A stretch of 64,000 nucleotides of DNA from Comamonadaceae bacterium (GTDB lineage: Bacteria; Pseudomonadota; Gammaproteobacteria; Burkholderiales; Burkholderiaceae_C). Where the stretch lies: the NCBI GenBank assembly GCA_013297925.1, contig JAAFJC010000008.1, forward strand, positions 1-64,000, in the 5' to 3' direction. Numbering within the stretch: the first letter of the stretch is position 1; the number at the start of each line of letters is the position of its first letter. The position numbers were made by a program, and so were the translations under genes. The notes beneath the pieces were generated by a model. The model worked only from the letters and a program-made list of their open reading frames with translations. It was not told the DNA's origin and made no database searches. Below, piece by piece: positions 44,575 to 53,975 of the stretch.

Positions 44575-45945
44575 GTGAAACAGCCACTTCATCGCTGCTT
44601 ATCCGTACTTGTCCTTTCCGTGCTAGCTGCTGGCTCGGGGCTCAGCTTAGCGCAGACGCCGCTCAGCGGCGCTCAGAGCAACTTGCAGCGCCAGGTCGAC
44701 GACGCGTTTCGTAATGTGCTCCAAAACCCCACCGACTTTGCTGCCACGGGCAGCTACGTTGACCTGCTAGTCCGCGCTGGCAATTACGAAGGTGCCATCG
44801 CTGCGCTAGAGCGCCTGACGGTGGTGCCCGGCGCCCCTCCTGCGCTGCGCATCCAAGTGGCGCAGCTGTATGGCGCGCTCAAATCTTTCGTCATGGCTGA
44901 GGCCATGCTCCAGCAAGTGTTGGCCGAGCCTGGCTTGCCAGCGGCAGACAAAGCCCGTGCTGAAACCCTGCTTGGCCAGGTGCGTTCAGCAGGTGCTAGC
45001 TCACAGTTCAGTGGATTTGTTATTTTTGGCGTTCGCCAGCAAAACAACGCCACCGCACGCACCCAATCTCCACAAATTTTGAGCAATGGCGTACTCCTGC
45101 CCAACACATTAAGCCCGCAAAGCGACACCGACACCTCACTCGGCCTGCGCATCAGCCATGAATACGATCTTGGTCTGCAAAACTTTGCAGTGCTGTCCAG
45201 CGGGGGCGGGGTGTACTTTGTCAACTCCAACGCTGCTTCAGGCAAGCCCATCGTGGCGGGCTTTAACACGCCCTACAACCTGCAGGTGTTTGACGCCAAC
45301 TCCGGCGTGGTCTTCAACCCCATCAGCAGCAACCGCGATCTCACTATTCGCCCGCACCTGCTGGGCAGCACGGTGCAGGCTCAGGGTGCGTCGTTCCTCA
45401 CCAGCTTGGGCTGGGGCCTTGATGTTAATTACCGCCTAGGCGAAGTCAATGGCATCTATGCCACGCTTGACTCGCAGCGCCGCAACTTTGCCACCCGGGC
45501 TGACGTGCCCAACGCCGCCCAATTGAATGGCACCCTCACCAGCCTGCGGCTGCGTTCAGCCTATGGGGTGTTGCCCAAGCAGGTGCTCAATACTGAAGTC
45601 ACCTTCAGAGACAGCAGCGCTGGCGTGGGCAACTTCAGCTTCACATCCATCGAGCCACGCGTGTCATACGGCGTCTCATATGCCGGGCCGTTTGGCGCAG
45701 GCGACTGGAGCACCACCCCCTTTGTAGGCTTAGTGCAGCGCAGCTACAAGGCGGCTGACCCAGCCGTCATTGCCGGCACAGCCCGGCGCGATTCTGAGTG
45801 GCGCGTGGGCTTGACCCAGACCATACCGTTTGCGCCGCGCTGGATGGGCCTGATCACGCTAGAGCAGTTGCGCAACAGCGCCAACTTGCCCAACTACAAC
45901 TACAAAAATACGTCGGTTTCGGCCAACGTCATTTATTCCTTTTAA
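44575..45945 (+). CDS. TPR-containing outer-membrane beta-barrel protein
   Basis: A 456-residue protein. A GTG start at 44575 with AAAGGA 8-12 bases upstream leads a signal peptide (cleavage near LAQ at about 27). Residues 30-140 are helical with TPR-like spacing (DLLVRAGNYEGAIAALERL). Residues about 145-456 alternate hydrophobic and polar residues as in a beta barrel and end VSANVIYSF, with the terminal Phe of outer-membrane proteins. The layout recalls SLAM/DUF560-type proteins and exporters of surface proteins. It is first in the island, 15 bases before the FecR-domain gene. No exact family assigned. Confidence 0.6.
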   Translation: MKQPLHRCLSVLVLSVLAAGSGLSLAQTPLSGAQSNLQRQVDDAFRNVLQNPTDFAATGSYVDLLVRAGNYEGAIAALERLTVVPGAPPALRIQVAQLYGALKSFVMAEAMLQQVLAEPGLPAADKARAETLLGQVRSAGASSQFSGFVIFGVRQQNNATARTQSPQILSNGVLLPNTLSPQSDTDTSLGLRISHEYDLGLQNFAVLSSGGGVYFVNSNAASGKPIVAGFNTPYNLQVFDANSGVVFNPISSNRDLTIRPHLLGSTVQAQGASFLTSLGWGLDVNYRLGEVNGIYATLDSQRRNFATRADVPNAAQLNGTLTSLRLRSAYGVLPKQVLNTEVTFRDSSAGVGNFSFTSIEPRVSYGVSYAGPFGAGDWSTTPFVGLVQRSYKAADPAVIAGTARRDSEWRVGLTQTIPFAPRWMGLITLEQLRNSANLPNYNYKNTSVSANVIYSF

Positions 45946-45960
45946 GCGGAGTACAACACC

Positions 45961-46980
45961 ATGACACCTCCAATTTCCAAAGACTGGTGGGCCGCAGCCG
46001 CTGCTCTTGCGGGCACTGTGCCCGCTGCCATGGGCCAAGTGCCTCCCGCACCCCCGCCCACCAGTCGCCAGCAGGCTGGCATTGTGACCACTGCTGCGCC
46101 CCAGGCACCCAGCGGCATTCAAGTTGCGCCGCTATTCGTGGACACCGCGTCCAACCAGCGCCTGGTCAACAACACCACCGGCCCCATGCATGTGTTGTTC
46201 TCTGACCAATCGGCGTTAACGCTGGCCCCCGGCGCTGAGGTGATGATTGCGCAATACCGCTTTCAGCCAGACCAGGGCACGGGCAACATCGCCATCAATC
46301 TGCTCAAGGGCATCTTGCGCGTAGTGGGCGGCAAGATCAGCAAAACCAACCCGGTGCAGGTGCGCACCAGCACCGCCACCATTGGCATACGCGGCGGCAT
46401 CAGCATTGTTGAGTTCAAACCCGACGGTGAAACCGATGCCAAGTTTTTGTTTGGCCAGGACCTGACTTTTACGCTGGACGGCGGCAGCCGCTCGGCAGCT
46501 GGCACAAGCGGCTTGGGAGGCCCTGATTATGTGAATTCTGGCCTGACGGACGAACAGTTCCGCACAGCTGGCTGGTTTACCGACGGGGGCGATGTGGGCG
46601 GTGGTGGCTCGGGTGATGTGGTTGAGGGCAGCGGCCAAAGCGATGCTGGCTTGGTGAGCCAGATTCGAGCTATTTTGACCAAGCCGGGATGGTCTGCCGC
46701 TGCTGGCGGCGCTGGCTTATTGACCCAGATTGAAACGAAGGCATACACCACTGCGACTCTACAGCGAGCGATCGACATACTTAGTCAGAGCGTCAACGAC
46801 AGGGGCGCTTTTTTTCAAGAATCGGCTGTAATCCGAGCTGGTGCAGGCCTCATTGAAATCCCAGCACCTACACCACCGCCGCCTGCTGTTGCCAACAATC
46901 AAGCAGACACAAGTCAAACAAAAACCGCTCAAAATTCGCTCTCCACCATCCTTGGCCGCCTAGGCTCGAATGTATCCTAG
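45961..46980 (+). CDS. FecR-domain envelope protein
   Basis: A 339-residue protein. The N-terminus (residues 1-25) is a weak signal-like segment with a WW and cleavage possible after AMGQ. A FecR-type beta domain covers about 55-170: DQSALTLAPGAEVMIAQYRF, LLKGILRVVGGK, then TATIGIRGGISIV. The last 120 residues are Gly/Asp-rich and then helical, ending in a Pro-rich linker (PAPTPPPPA). Unlike classical FecR there is no anti-sigma helix or sigma gene, so it resembles the periplasmic FecR proteins that accompany surface-protein loci. It follows the barrel gene closely. Confidence 0.75.
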   Translation: MTPPISKDWWAAAAALAGTVPAAMGQVPPAPPPTSRQQAGIVTTAAPQAPSGIQVAPLFVDTASNQRLVNNTTGPMHVLFSDQSALTLAPGAEVMIAQYRFQPDQGTGNIAINLLKGILRVVGGKISKTNPVQVRTSTATIGIRGGISIVEFKPDGETDAKFLFGQDLTFTLDGGSRSAAGTSGLGGPDYVNSGLTDEQFRTAGWFTDGGDVGGGGSGDVVEGSGQSDAGLVSQIRAILTKPGWSAAAGGAGLLTQIETKAYTTATLQRAIDILSQSVNDRGAFFQESAVIRAGAGLIEIPAPTPPPPAVANNQADTSQTKTAQNSLSTILGRLGSNVS

Positions 46981-47045
46981 CCTAGCGCAGATCAATTTTT
47001 GTACATGATCAAGCGCACACGCGCTCTGGTTAGAAGGCGCATTTC

Positions 47046-48089
47046 TTGAGAGTTCTGTTTTGTTTCGGTGATGGGCATTGGCCCCGAGTCAAAGGCGGGC
47101 TGCAAACCGCCACGCATGACCTGTGCCTGGCCTTGCAACAGGCCGGGGCCAGCCCGGCGGTGCTGTGCGGCTTGCCCGCAGATGCTGACGGCCAGCCTGC
47201 CCCTGTGCATACCCCGACTGAACATGACACCAGCCTGGGCTACCCCGTGTTTCGCAGCGCTGACCCGGTGCGCGACTTGCCTCTGCTGGCCGCCGCGTGG
47301 GAGCCCACCGCTCTGGTGGTGCAAAGCGGCGGGCGCGGCTTTATTGACATGACGGCGGCTGCCTTGACCGCAGGCAAGCCCACAGCGGTGTATTTGCACA
47401 ATGTCGAATTGGCCTCAGCCGGCGGCTGGATGGCCGCCAGCCCCGAAGTGCTGGTGTTGGCGAATTCCGCCTTCACCGCCCAGCGCTGGCACGCCTTGCT
47501 AGGGCTGCATGCCCACGTGGTGCCGCCAGTGGTCAACGCCGCAGCTTGCTTAGCCGGGCTGGACGCACGTGAGAAGGTGCTGTTTGTCAACCCCGCACCC
47601 GTCAAAGGGGTTCACCTGGCCCTGGCTCTGGCGGGTGCCTGCCCAGACATACCCTTTACCTTTGTGCACAGCTGGCCGCTGCAAAGCCAGTGGGCTAGCC
47701 AGGTGGCAGCACGTGTGGCTGCGCTGGGCAATGTGGTGCTGCTAGACGCGGTAGACGACATGCGCCCGCTGTATGCCCAAACGCGCCTGTTGCTGATGCC
47801 TTCAGTATGGGAAGAAGCCTTTGGCCGCACCGTGGTGGAGGCGCAAATCAACGGCATACCGGCTCTCGCCAGCGACCGTGGGGCGCTGCCGCAGGTGGTG
47901 GGCGCGGCCGGGCTGGTGCGCAGCCCGCACGCCCCGCTGGCCGACTGGGTGCTGGCACTGCGCACCATGTACGCCGACCCCAGCCCCTGGCAAGCCGCAG
48001 CCAAGCGCCAGGGCCTGCTGCACGCCGCGCAAACGCCACTGATTGCGGCTGAACTGCTGGGCTTGCTGGCAGCGCACGCTTCGCGCTAG
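47046..48089 (+). CDS. Glycosyltransferase family 4 (GT1/GT4 fold)
   Basis: A 347-residue GT-B enzyme. The N-terminus MRVLFCFGDGHWPRVKGGLQ holds the Gly-rich acceptor loop, and the C-terminal donor site is MPSVWEEAFGRTVVEAQ (the E-x7-E motif) near residues 249-265. TTG is the likely start at 47046, with AGAAGG about 8 bases upstream. The region from 47.0 to 49.5 kb is markedly GC-rich (51 of 60 bases at 47881-47940). It ends 4 bases before the GT41-like gene. Confidence 0.85.
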   Translation: MRVLFCFGDGHWPRVKGGLQTATHDLCLALQQAGASPAVLCGLPADADGQPAPVHTPTEHDTSLGYPVFRSADPVRDLPLLAAAWEPTALVVQSGGRGFIDMTAAALTAGKPTAVYLHNVELASAGGWMAASPEVLVLANSAFTAQRWHALLGLHAHVVPPVVNAAACLAGLDAREKVLFVNPAPVKGVHLALALAGACPDIPFTFVHSWPLQSQWASQVAARVAALGNVVLLDAVDDMRPLYAQTRLLLMPSVWEEAFGRTVVEAQINGIPALASDRGALPQVVGAAGLVRSPHAPLADWVLALRTMYADPSPWQAAAKRQGLLHAAQTPLIAAELLGLLAAHASR

Positions 48090-48093
48090 GCCG

Positions 48094-49524
48094 ATGCAAG
48101 CATTTGGCGTAGACGCGATTTTTGGGCGGGCGCTAGCCGCGCTGCAGGCCGGCCAGCCGCAAGAAGCGGCGCTGACCCTGCAAGACGCTTTGAGCGACGC
48201 GGTACACAACCGGGGTTATGGCGAGCTGCAGCAGTTGGCCCAAATGGCGGCTGGGTTGTTGCCAGGCGATGCATGGCTGGGCTGCGCGGGCTTGTATGCT
48301 GCCGCGCTGGCTGATCACGCGCAACCCGCGGCGTTGTTGGCACAGGCTAGGGCTTGGTTAGAAAGTACCCGCGCAAGCTTTGTTGAATCAGCACAAGTTA
48401 CCAATGAACCCGTTCGGGCTGAGCCTGTAGAAGCCTTTCGACAGGCTCAAGGCGAACGGGTTTACAGATTCAACAAGTCGTGCAACACCAAACCCAAACT
48501 TGCCTATCTTGTCAGCCAGCCGCACCACCATCAGCTGCTAAGTGCAGTAATTGCCGCGCACGACACCAGCGCGGTGGAGGTGCATGTGTTTGCAGACCAG
48601 GCTTGGCCAGGTTTGCCCGGCCACGTCAAGCGGCACGCCTTGAACGCTGCAAACCTGGCTGCCACCTGCCAGGCGAATCAGATCGACGTGGTGGTTGATA
48701 CCGGCGGCTTGCAGCCCTTTGCCGGCCAGTATGCAGTCATTGAGCAATTGCTTCGCCGCATCGCGCCGGTGCAGGTGGGCTGGCTGGGTTGCCTTGCGTC
48801 ATCAGGCGGGGTGTTTGATGTGCTGCTGGCCGACGATGTGTCTGTGCCGCCGGGTGCAGAGGCGCATTTTTCAGAGCAGGTCGTGCGCCTGGCAGGCGGA
48901 CAGTGGTGCTGGACGCCACCTTCGTCGGCTCCGGCAGTGACGGCTGCGCCTTGCCTGACGCGCGGCCATGTCACGGTGGGCGTGGTGGGGCGCAGCTTGC
49001 GCCTGGGGCCACAGTTTTTAAGCACATTGACCCAAGTGATGGCGGGCGAGCCCACGCTAAGGGTCTGCTTTATTGGCAAGGTATGCGGCGATGAGGCGCA
49101 ACGCGCCAACATTGTGGCCATGCTGGCGGCACGCGGCGTGACAACTGACAGGTTGAGTTTTGCTCCCTGGGACACGCGCGAGGGCTACTGGCACTGGCTG
49201 GCCACCGTGGACGTGGTGCTAGACACTTGCCCCGCCAGCGGAGGCTTAAGCCTGCTGGACGCGCTGTGGATGGGCGTACCGGTGGTAACCTGTGTTGGGG
49301 CGACGATGGGGTCACGCCAAGCCGCGTCGGTGTTAACAGCAATGGGCATAGGTCAATGGATTGCAAAAAACTCAACCGATTTGACTAGGCTAACTTTGGC
49401 GCTCCTACAATGCAAATCTGAGTTGCATGCCAGCAGACTCGCCATGCGGGGGCGTTTTCAGCAATCGCCCTTGCTGAGCGGGCAACGCATAGCTCTGCAA
49501 ATTGAAGCGATGGTACGTACTTAG
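48094..49524 (+). CDS. O-GlcNAc transferase-like glycosyltransferase (GT41 type)
   Basis: A 476-residue protein. Residues 1-100 are Ala/Leu-rich helical repeats (TPR-like). Residues about 130-476 match the bacterial SPINDLY/OGT catalytic region: VQVGWLGCLASSGGVFDVLLADD near 225-247, then DTCPASGGLSLLDALWMGVP near 374-393. GT41 enzymes put sugars on protein Ser/Thr. Residues about 105-122 (PVRAEPVEAFRQAQGERV) are encoded by the family C repeat and lie in the linker between the two parts. The ATG at 48094 follows the previous stop by 4 bases. Confidence 0.78.
   Translation: MQAFGVDAIFGRALAALQAGQPQEAALTLQDALSDAVHNRGYGELQQLAQMAAGLLPGDAWLGCAGLYAAALADHAQPAALLAQARAWLESTRASFVESAQVTNEPVRAEPVEAFRQAQGERVYRFNKSCNTKPKLAYLVSQPHHHQLLSAVIAAHDTSAVEVHVFADQAWPGLPGHVKRHALNAANLAATCQANQIDVVVDTGGLQPFAGQYAVIEQLLRRIAPVQVGWLGCLASSGGVFDVLLADDVSVPPGAEAHFSEQVVRLAGGQWCWTPPSSAPAVTAAPCLTRGHVTVGVVGRSLRLGPQFLSTLTQVMAGEPTLRVCFIGKVCGDEAQRANIVAMLAARGVTTDRLSFAPWDTREGYWHWLATVDVVLDTCPASGGLSLLDALWMGVPVVTCVGATMGSRQAASVLTAMGIGQWIAKNSTDLTRLTLALLQCKSELHASRLAMRGRFQQSPLLSGQRIALQIEAMVRT
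48409..48460. repeat. Family C repeat inside the GT41-like gene
   Basis: CCCGTTCGGGCTGAGCCTG and TTTCGACAGGCTCAAGGCGA form inverted arms, as at 18622-18696. Translated in frame, without a stop. Confidence 0.85.
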
Positions 49525-49612
49525 ATGAAAAGGTTAGCCTTGTGAAAGCAATTGAACCGACAGACCGCGATGCGATGAACAGCGAGAGCCGACGTCAAGA
49601 AGGGGCGGCGCT

Positions 49613-50908
49613 GTGCTGAAGATCGAATCTGTCAAGGGTGGAAGGTTGCTGGGCGTCTCCACCGTTTCGCAGGCGGACGCATGTGGTTCGTTTATTGTTG
49701 AAATTGACGGTAAGCCTGCTGCAACAGGCCATGCCAACCGCTTCCGAGCAGCCCCGCTCAATAGCCTGGAGGTTGACAACCCTGCACAGGGTGGTCATTA
49801 CGGCGGGTTCAGCATTCCTTTGCACTTGCATTGGTACGACGGCGGCACACACGAAGTGGTGATCAAGGGTACATCAGGCACTCTTTTGGCCAAGCGTCGC
49901 TGCGCTTTCCCGGTTAATAGCAATGCGCAGTACCTGCAAAAGTCGATCTTGATGTCGGATGTTTACACGCCCCACGTAGGCAGTAAGAAAGTAGCCATCG
50001 TTGCTGCTTATTCCACCGATGATCAGGTTAACGAGTGTCAAAAATGGCTTTTGAAATACCTGCGCGAACAAGGCTACTACGTGGTGCTGGCGCTGGCGCT
50101 GCCTGATGAGTGCGTCCAGCACCGGCCTATAAGTTTGGCAGGTTTGTGCCATGCGTTTCTGGTGCGCAGGAATGTAGGGTATGACTTTGGCTCGTGGGCG
50201 CATGCGTGGCTGCGCTGGGGCGGTTTGTTCAAAACAGCTTCGCAGGTGCTGTTTGTCAACGACTCCATCGTAGGGCCAGTGGTGCCTGGCAACTTCTTAG
50301 CGGAGTTTGACGCACTGGACTACGACCTGTGTGGTGTCACTGAATCGTTCCAACACACATGGCATGTGCAAAGCTATTTTTGGAGAGTCGCCCCTTCCGT
50401 CTTGGCAGGGGCGCATCTAGATGAGTTTTTCCTATGTCGGCATGCGGTTGCTGCCAGCAAAGACGAAGCAATTAAAAATTATGAAGTGGCTATGGCGAAA
50501 TACTTCCACGCTAATGGTTTTAAGGTAGGTGTTTGGGCCGCGTCAAGTAGCATTAGGTCGTTGGCTTTTGATGCGTTTCAGCAGACACTCCAGCACCGCT
50601 TGGCCATCAAGTCGCTGGTGTATCAGAATTCTGCACTAGCCACTGCGATGACCAGCCATGTGGCGGAAAAAGCCATGCCGTACCTTGCGGCGTTGCTGTC
50701 TGATCAGCATCAAAACCCTGCTCAGCACTTTTGGAAGGGGCTTATCGAATTGGGCTTTCCCTTCATCAAAAAAGAGCTGCTGACCAAAAATCCTGTTCAA
50801 TACCCTTTTGTTGACGAGTTGAGCGGTTTTTTTGATTCGGACGTATTGCGCCCGATTCTCAGCGACCTACTGCGTCGCTCAAGCCCAAGCGTTGCACATT
50901 TCATTTGA
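49613..50908 (+). CDS. Rhamnan synthesis protein F (RgpF) family protein
   Basis: A 431-residue protein. The N-terminal 110 residues are a beta-rich domain of unknown type. From about 120 the RgpF/PF05045 pattern appears: VGSKKVAIVAAYS, LVRRNVGYDFGSWAHAW near 183-199, VLFVNDSIVGPV near 211-222, and QSYFWRVAPSV. The family is tied to rhamnose-rich polysaccharide assembly, with glycosyltransferase activity proposed. The start is GTG at 49613 with AAGGGG 8 bases upstream. Confidence 0.8.
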   Translation: MLKIESVKGGRLLGVSTVSQADACGSFIVEIDGKPAATGHANRFRAAPLNSLEVDNPAQGGHYGGFSIPLHLHWYDGGTHEVVIKGTSGTLLAKRRCAFPVNSNAQYLQKSILMSDVYTPHVGSKKVAIVAAYSTDDQVNECQKWLLKYLREQGYYVVLALALPDECVQHRPISLAGLCHAFLVRRNVGYDFGSWAHAWLRWGGLFKTASQVLFVNDSIVGPVVPGNFLAEFDALDYDLCGVTESFQHTWHVQSYFWRVAPSVLAGAHLDEFFLCRHAVAASKDEAIKNYEVAMAKYFHANGFKVGVWAASSSIRSLAFDAFQQTLQHRLAIKSLVYQNSALATAMTSHVAEKAMPYLAALLSDQHQNPAQHFWKGLIELGFPFIKKELLTKNPVQYPFVDELSGFFDSDVLRPILSDLLRRSSPSVAHFI

Positions 50909-50918
50909 AAGCCCTCGG

Positions 50919-51752
50919 ATGGACTCAATAACATCACCGACCTGTCAAGCCAGTGCTCCGTCTGATTTGTTTGACTTGTGCGAAGACGAGCAGCCTCAGC
51001 ATCAAGTGGGTACGCCAGCATCCAACATCAGCCGCCAATGGGCTGAGGATGGGGTCGCAATTTTGCCGTCTTTGTTTACGCAAAGTGAGGTAGCCGCCTA
51101 CATTTCTGCGCGCGCTGTGAACCCCCAATGGGCCGTTGTGGCCAACCCGTATGCCCACTCGTCAGAGGTTCGTGATCTGCTGTGCCATCCAGCGTTGGCT
51201 AATGCCCTAGAAGAACTGCTCGGCCAGCCTGCTGGGCTGCACCTGAATTTGCTGAGCTGGTACTCCAGTCAGCGCGACTGGCACGCCGACATTTATCTCA
51301 ACCCGCCGAACGTACTTTTTTCATATGCCGCGGTCTGGATTGCGCTTGAAAAGACTCATCCAGACTCGGGGCCGTTTCAGTATGTGCCCGGCACTCACAA
51401 CTGGCCGGCTCTGTCGCAGCAAAAGGTGCGGGACGCCATCCGGCAAGCAGGCCTTGATGCAGAAGCCCCTTCCTGGCCTTACGACAGCGAAAAAATACTG
51501 ACGCAGCTGTATGAGAAAAAGTTTGCTGAACAAGGGCTAAAGCCCGTCACCTATTTGCCAGAGCCGGGTGACGTACTGATCTGGCACCCTAATCTTGCGC
51601 ATCGAGGCACCAAAGCGATTGACCCTGGCCGCCCTCGCTTAGCCGCCATCGGCCATTTCAGCGGCATTGGCGTGCGCCCTGACATGCCTGCCCCCGTGCA
51701 GCACGGGCAAGGCGGGTGGTACTTTCCAATCAATGATGTGGTCCCGCTCTGA
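50919..51752 (+). CDS. Phytanoyl-CoA dioxygenase (PhyH) family protein
   Basis: A 277-residue Fe(II)/2-oxoglutarate oxygenase. Iron ligands are seen as WHADIYLNP (His-x-Asp) near 118-126 and the late His in LAHRGTKAIDPGRPR near 225-239, whose Arg should bind 2-oxoglutarate. The 30 residues before the core are Gln/Glu/Pro-rich. The ATG at 50919 is 8 bases after the RgpF-like stop; upstream frame extension would overlap that gene. It is the second PhyH gene of the window, and both are in surface-glycan loci. Confidence 0.85.
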   Translation: MDSITSPTCQASAPSDLFDLCEDEQPQHQVGTPASNISRQWAEDGVAILPSLFTQSEVAAYISARAVNPQWAVVANPYAHSSEVRDLLCHPALANALEELLGQPAGLHLNLLSWYSSQRDWHADIYLNPPNVLFSYAAVWIALEKTHPDSGPFQYVPGTHNWPALSQQKVRDAIRQAGLDAEAPSWPYDSEKILTQLYEKKFAEQGLKPVTYLPEPGDVLIWHPNLAHRGTKAIDPGRPRLAAIGHFSGIGVRPDMPAPVQHGQGGWYFPINDVVPL

Positions 51753-51770
51753 TTCAACAGGTTGCTAGCA

Positions 51771-52343
51771 ATGAAATCCAAGTTTTTTCCTGAGAGCAAG
51801 ATCGCTCATCAATATCTAGATCATCTCAAGGGGATTGAAGTCGGTGAGGCGGCACACAACGCTTTTGGCCTGAACACGATCAACGTTGATAAGTTTGGCG
51901 CAGATGATCCGCGTGGCCAGATCTATCGCGACGCCCAACGAGAGCTTTGCGGTGCGGTTGCGACTGTGGATGTTGTAGCCAGTGGGGACGACCTTCCGTT
52001 TGAAGACAAGTCGTACGACTTTGTGGTGGCGTCGCACGTGATTGAGCATTTCTACAACCCCATTGCCGCATTGCGTGAGTGGTGCCGCGTTTCGCGCAAG
52101 TACGTGTTTTTGATCGTGCCGCTGAGAGACGCACTTGAGAGCGACCGAGACAAGCCCTTGACAACTCTTGAAGAGATGAAAGCGCGTCAAGCCGAAGCAG
52201 CATTCGAGTCAGATGAACACCATTCCCGATGGACGGTTCACTCGTTCGTGGAAATGTGCGGCGCGTTTGGCTTCAAAGTTGCATACGCTGAAGACCCAGA
52301 TGACAAGGTAGGCAACGGTTTTACAGTAATCATTGAAGTATGA
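51771..52343 (+). CDS. SAM-dependent methyltransferase (Methyltransf_11 type)
   Basis: A 190-residue protein. The C-terminal half of a class I methyltransferase is clear: DDLPFEDKSYDFVVASHVIEHFYNP near 70-94, VPLRDALESD, and the late VEMCGAFGFKV strand. The usual motif I glycine loop is not evident; the N-terminal part (NAFGLNTINVDKFG) may take its place, as in small glycan-locus methyltransferases. I used the ATG at 51771; a TTG three codons upstream is possible. Confidence 0.75.
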   Translation: MKSKFFPESKIAHQYLDHLKGIEVGEAAHNAFGLNTINVDKFGADDPRGQIYRDAQRELCGAVATVDVVASGDDLPFEDKSYDFVVASHVIEHFYNPIAALREWCRVSRKYVFLIVPLRDALESDRDKPLTTLEEMKARQAEAAFESDEHHSRWTVHSFVEMCGAFGFKVAYAEDPDDKVGNGFTVIIEV

Positions 52344-52377
52344 ATCGAGATGTATTCAACTGGCTTCAAAGCAAATT

Positions 52378-53955
52378 ATGACCTTTATTAACCGTCAATT
52401 CGGGCGATTACAAGAAGCCAAATCAGGAGAGCCAGTTCAATCTTGGTGTACCAGTTCAGGTGATGGCATTGTCCGCGTTAACTGTAAGCTGCCAGCAGCC
52501 GACTCTCAAAGCGATCTCGCTCCCCAAGCGCTGGGCCAGAGATTCGGCCTGGCATATCTGGTGCATTTCAAGGCTGGCCAAGCGATGGAGTTTCGTGTGG
52601 CGCTGTCGATGCCTGAGCAAGTTCGATGCGTCATCGAGGTTTGCGGCTACGCCACCCGATTTCAGCGCGGCTTTGCGGTTTTTGACTCTAATGGGTGTTG
52701 CGTTGATCGTGGCGAAGAAATAGGTTTATGTGAAGCCAAAGTTGTAGGCAAGTCCGATCATGTCAATACGCTTGACGTGCGCTTGCGATTCAGGCCGCCG
52801 CAGTCCACATCGGATTGGGTGTATGTGCTTTTTGAGGGAGCTGGCTTAGGCTATCCAAAGATAACAAGTTTTACGGCACACGAACTGGACACCCAACCTC
52901 ACTACAGGGTGTACCAGCAGGCCCGTGAATACGATCAATCAACATGGTTCGCCGTGCAAGCAGCTTTGCTGTTTCGTAATTACTTCCACTTTGACTTTGA
53001 GGTTCACCGCCGAGGTGCGTCACTGGTTGGGATCGAACTTAAAGCACCTGTTGGCGTGACTGGTCTGCGCTGGATCACGGGTGGCGAAGTGCACCACGAC
53101 GGGCAGGGTTTGGTGCCGGAGCGAACCTCGGCTTCACGCATGCGCTCGCCGGCCCTCATGGAGCAGTTCGGCCCGCGACACAGCGATGTGGGGCATCAGT
53201 TGTATGGCCTGCTCACAGACTTTGTTGATTGGCAGTACATGTCAGTCGCTGACAGCGACCGATTTGCTGATTTTTCTTTTGTGGCGCGATTTGATGACGG
53301 GGTCAAGGTTGAGTTGCCGCTATTGCCGGTTAACCCAGGCCCTGATAGCAATATGTCTGCGCTGAAAGCACACCTAGACGTCATGGGTGGCGGCAGATTT
53401 GTGGAAGTAGGTGGTCGCGGAGAGAGCTCAGAATGTATCCGTCAGTGGCTGCCGAAGACTTGGGACTATACCGCCGTCGACTTTCACGGCGGAGGCAATG
53501 TGGATGTCGTTGGTGACGCACACCATTTGTCTCAACTACTGCCACATCAAAGCGCTGATGTCGTGTTCTCAGCAGATGTTATGGAGCATATGCTCGTGCC
53601 TTGGAAGTTTGTGTTGGAGGCGAATCTGGTACTGAAATCTGGAGGCCTTTTTGCTGCGGTATTGCCCAGTGCATGGCCATTGCATGCGGAACCTTGGGAT
53701 TTTTGGCGCATGTCCGAACATGCGTGGCCTGCATTGCTCAATGAAGGTACTGGCTTCGAGATCATTGAATCTGGGGTCATTGGTCAATGCGCCATAGTAC
53801 CCTTTTTACCGCACGATAAAGCCGCCCTGCGCACTCAGTCAGGCGTTGGGAATGTACACACGTTTGCAATTGCACGCAAAGTGTCTGAGCCCTCGGCCAG
53901 CTGGTCAGCCTACGACATCAAATTAACGACCGGAAAATACCTACGAGACTTGTAG
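52378..53955 (+). CDS. Two-domain protein with C-terminal methyltransferase
   Basis: A 525-residue protein. Residues 1-330 form an uncharacterised N-terminal half rich in beta strands (YVLFEGAGLGYPKI near 155-170). From about 340 a SAM methyltransferase follows: GGRFVEVGGRGESSECI (motif I), YTAVDFHGGGNVDVVGDA, and SADVVFSADVMEHML near 395-410. The ATG at 52378 is preceded by a 13-codon reading frame (52341) whose stop overlaps it. It is the last gene of the island, ending about 20 bases before the convergent cytochrome c gene. Confidence 0.65.
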   Translation: MTFINRQFGRLQEAKSGEPVQSWCTSSGDGIVRVNCKLPAADSQSDLAPQALGQRFGLAYLVHFKAGQAMEFRVALSMPEQVRCVIEVCGYATRFQRGFAVFDSNGCCVDRGEEIGLCEAKVVGKSDHVNTLDVRLRFRPPQSTSDWVYVLFEGAGLGYPKITSFTAHELDTQPHYRVYQQAREYDQSTWFAVQAALLFRNYFHFDFEVHRRGASLVGIELKAPVGVTGLRWITGGEVHHDGQGLVPERTSASRMRSPALMEQFGPRHSDVGHQLYGLLTDFVDWQYMSVADSDRFADFSFVARFDDGVKVELPLLPVNPGPDSNMSALKAHLDVMGGGRFVEVGGRGESSECIRQWLPKTWDYTAVDFHGGGNVDVVGDAHHLSQLLPHQSADVVFSADVMEHMLVPWKFVLEANLVLKSGGLFAAVLPSAWPLHAEPWDFWRMSEHAWPALLNEGTGFEIIESGVIGQCAIVPFLPHDKAALRTQSGVGNVHTFAIARKVSEPSASWSAYDIKLTTGKYLRDL

Positions 53956-53975
53956 TTTTCCTAAGTAAATGGCTA

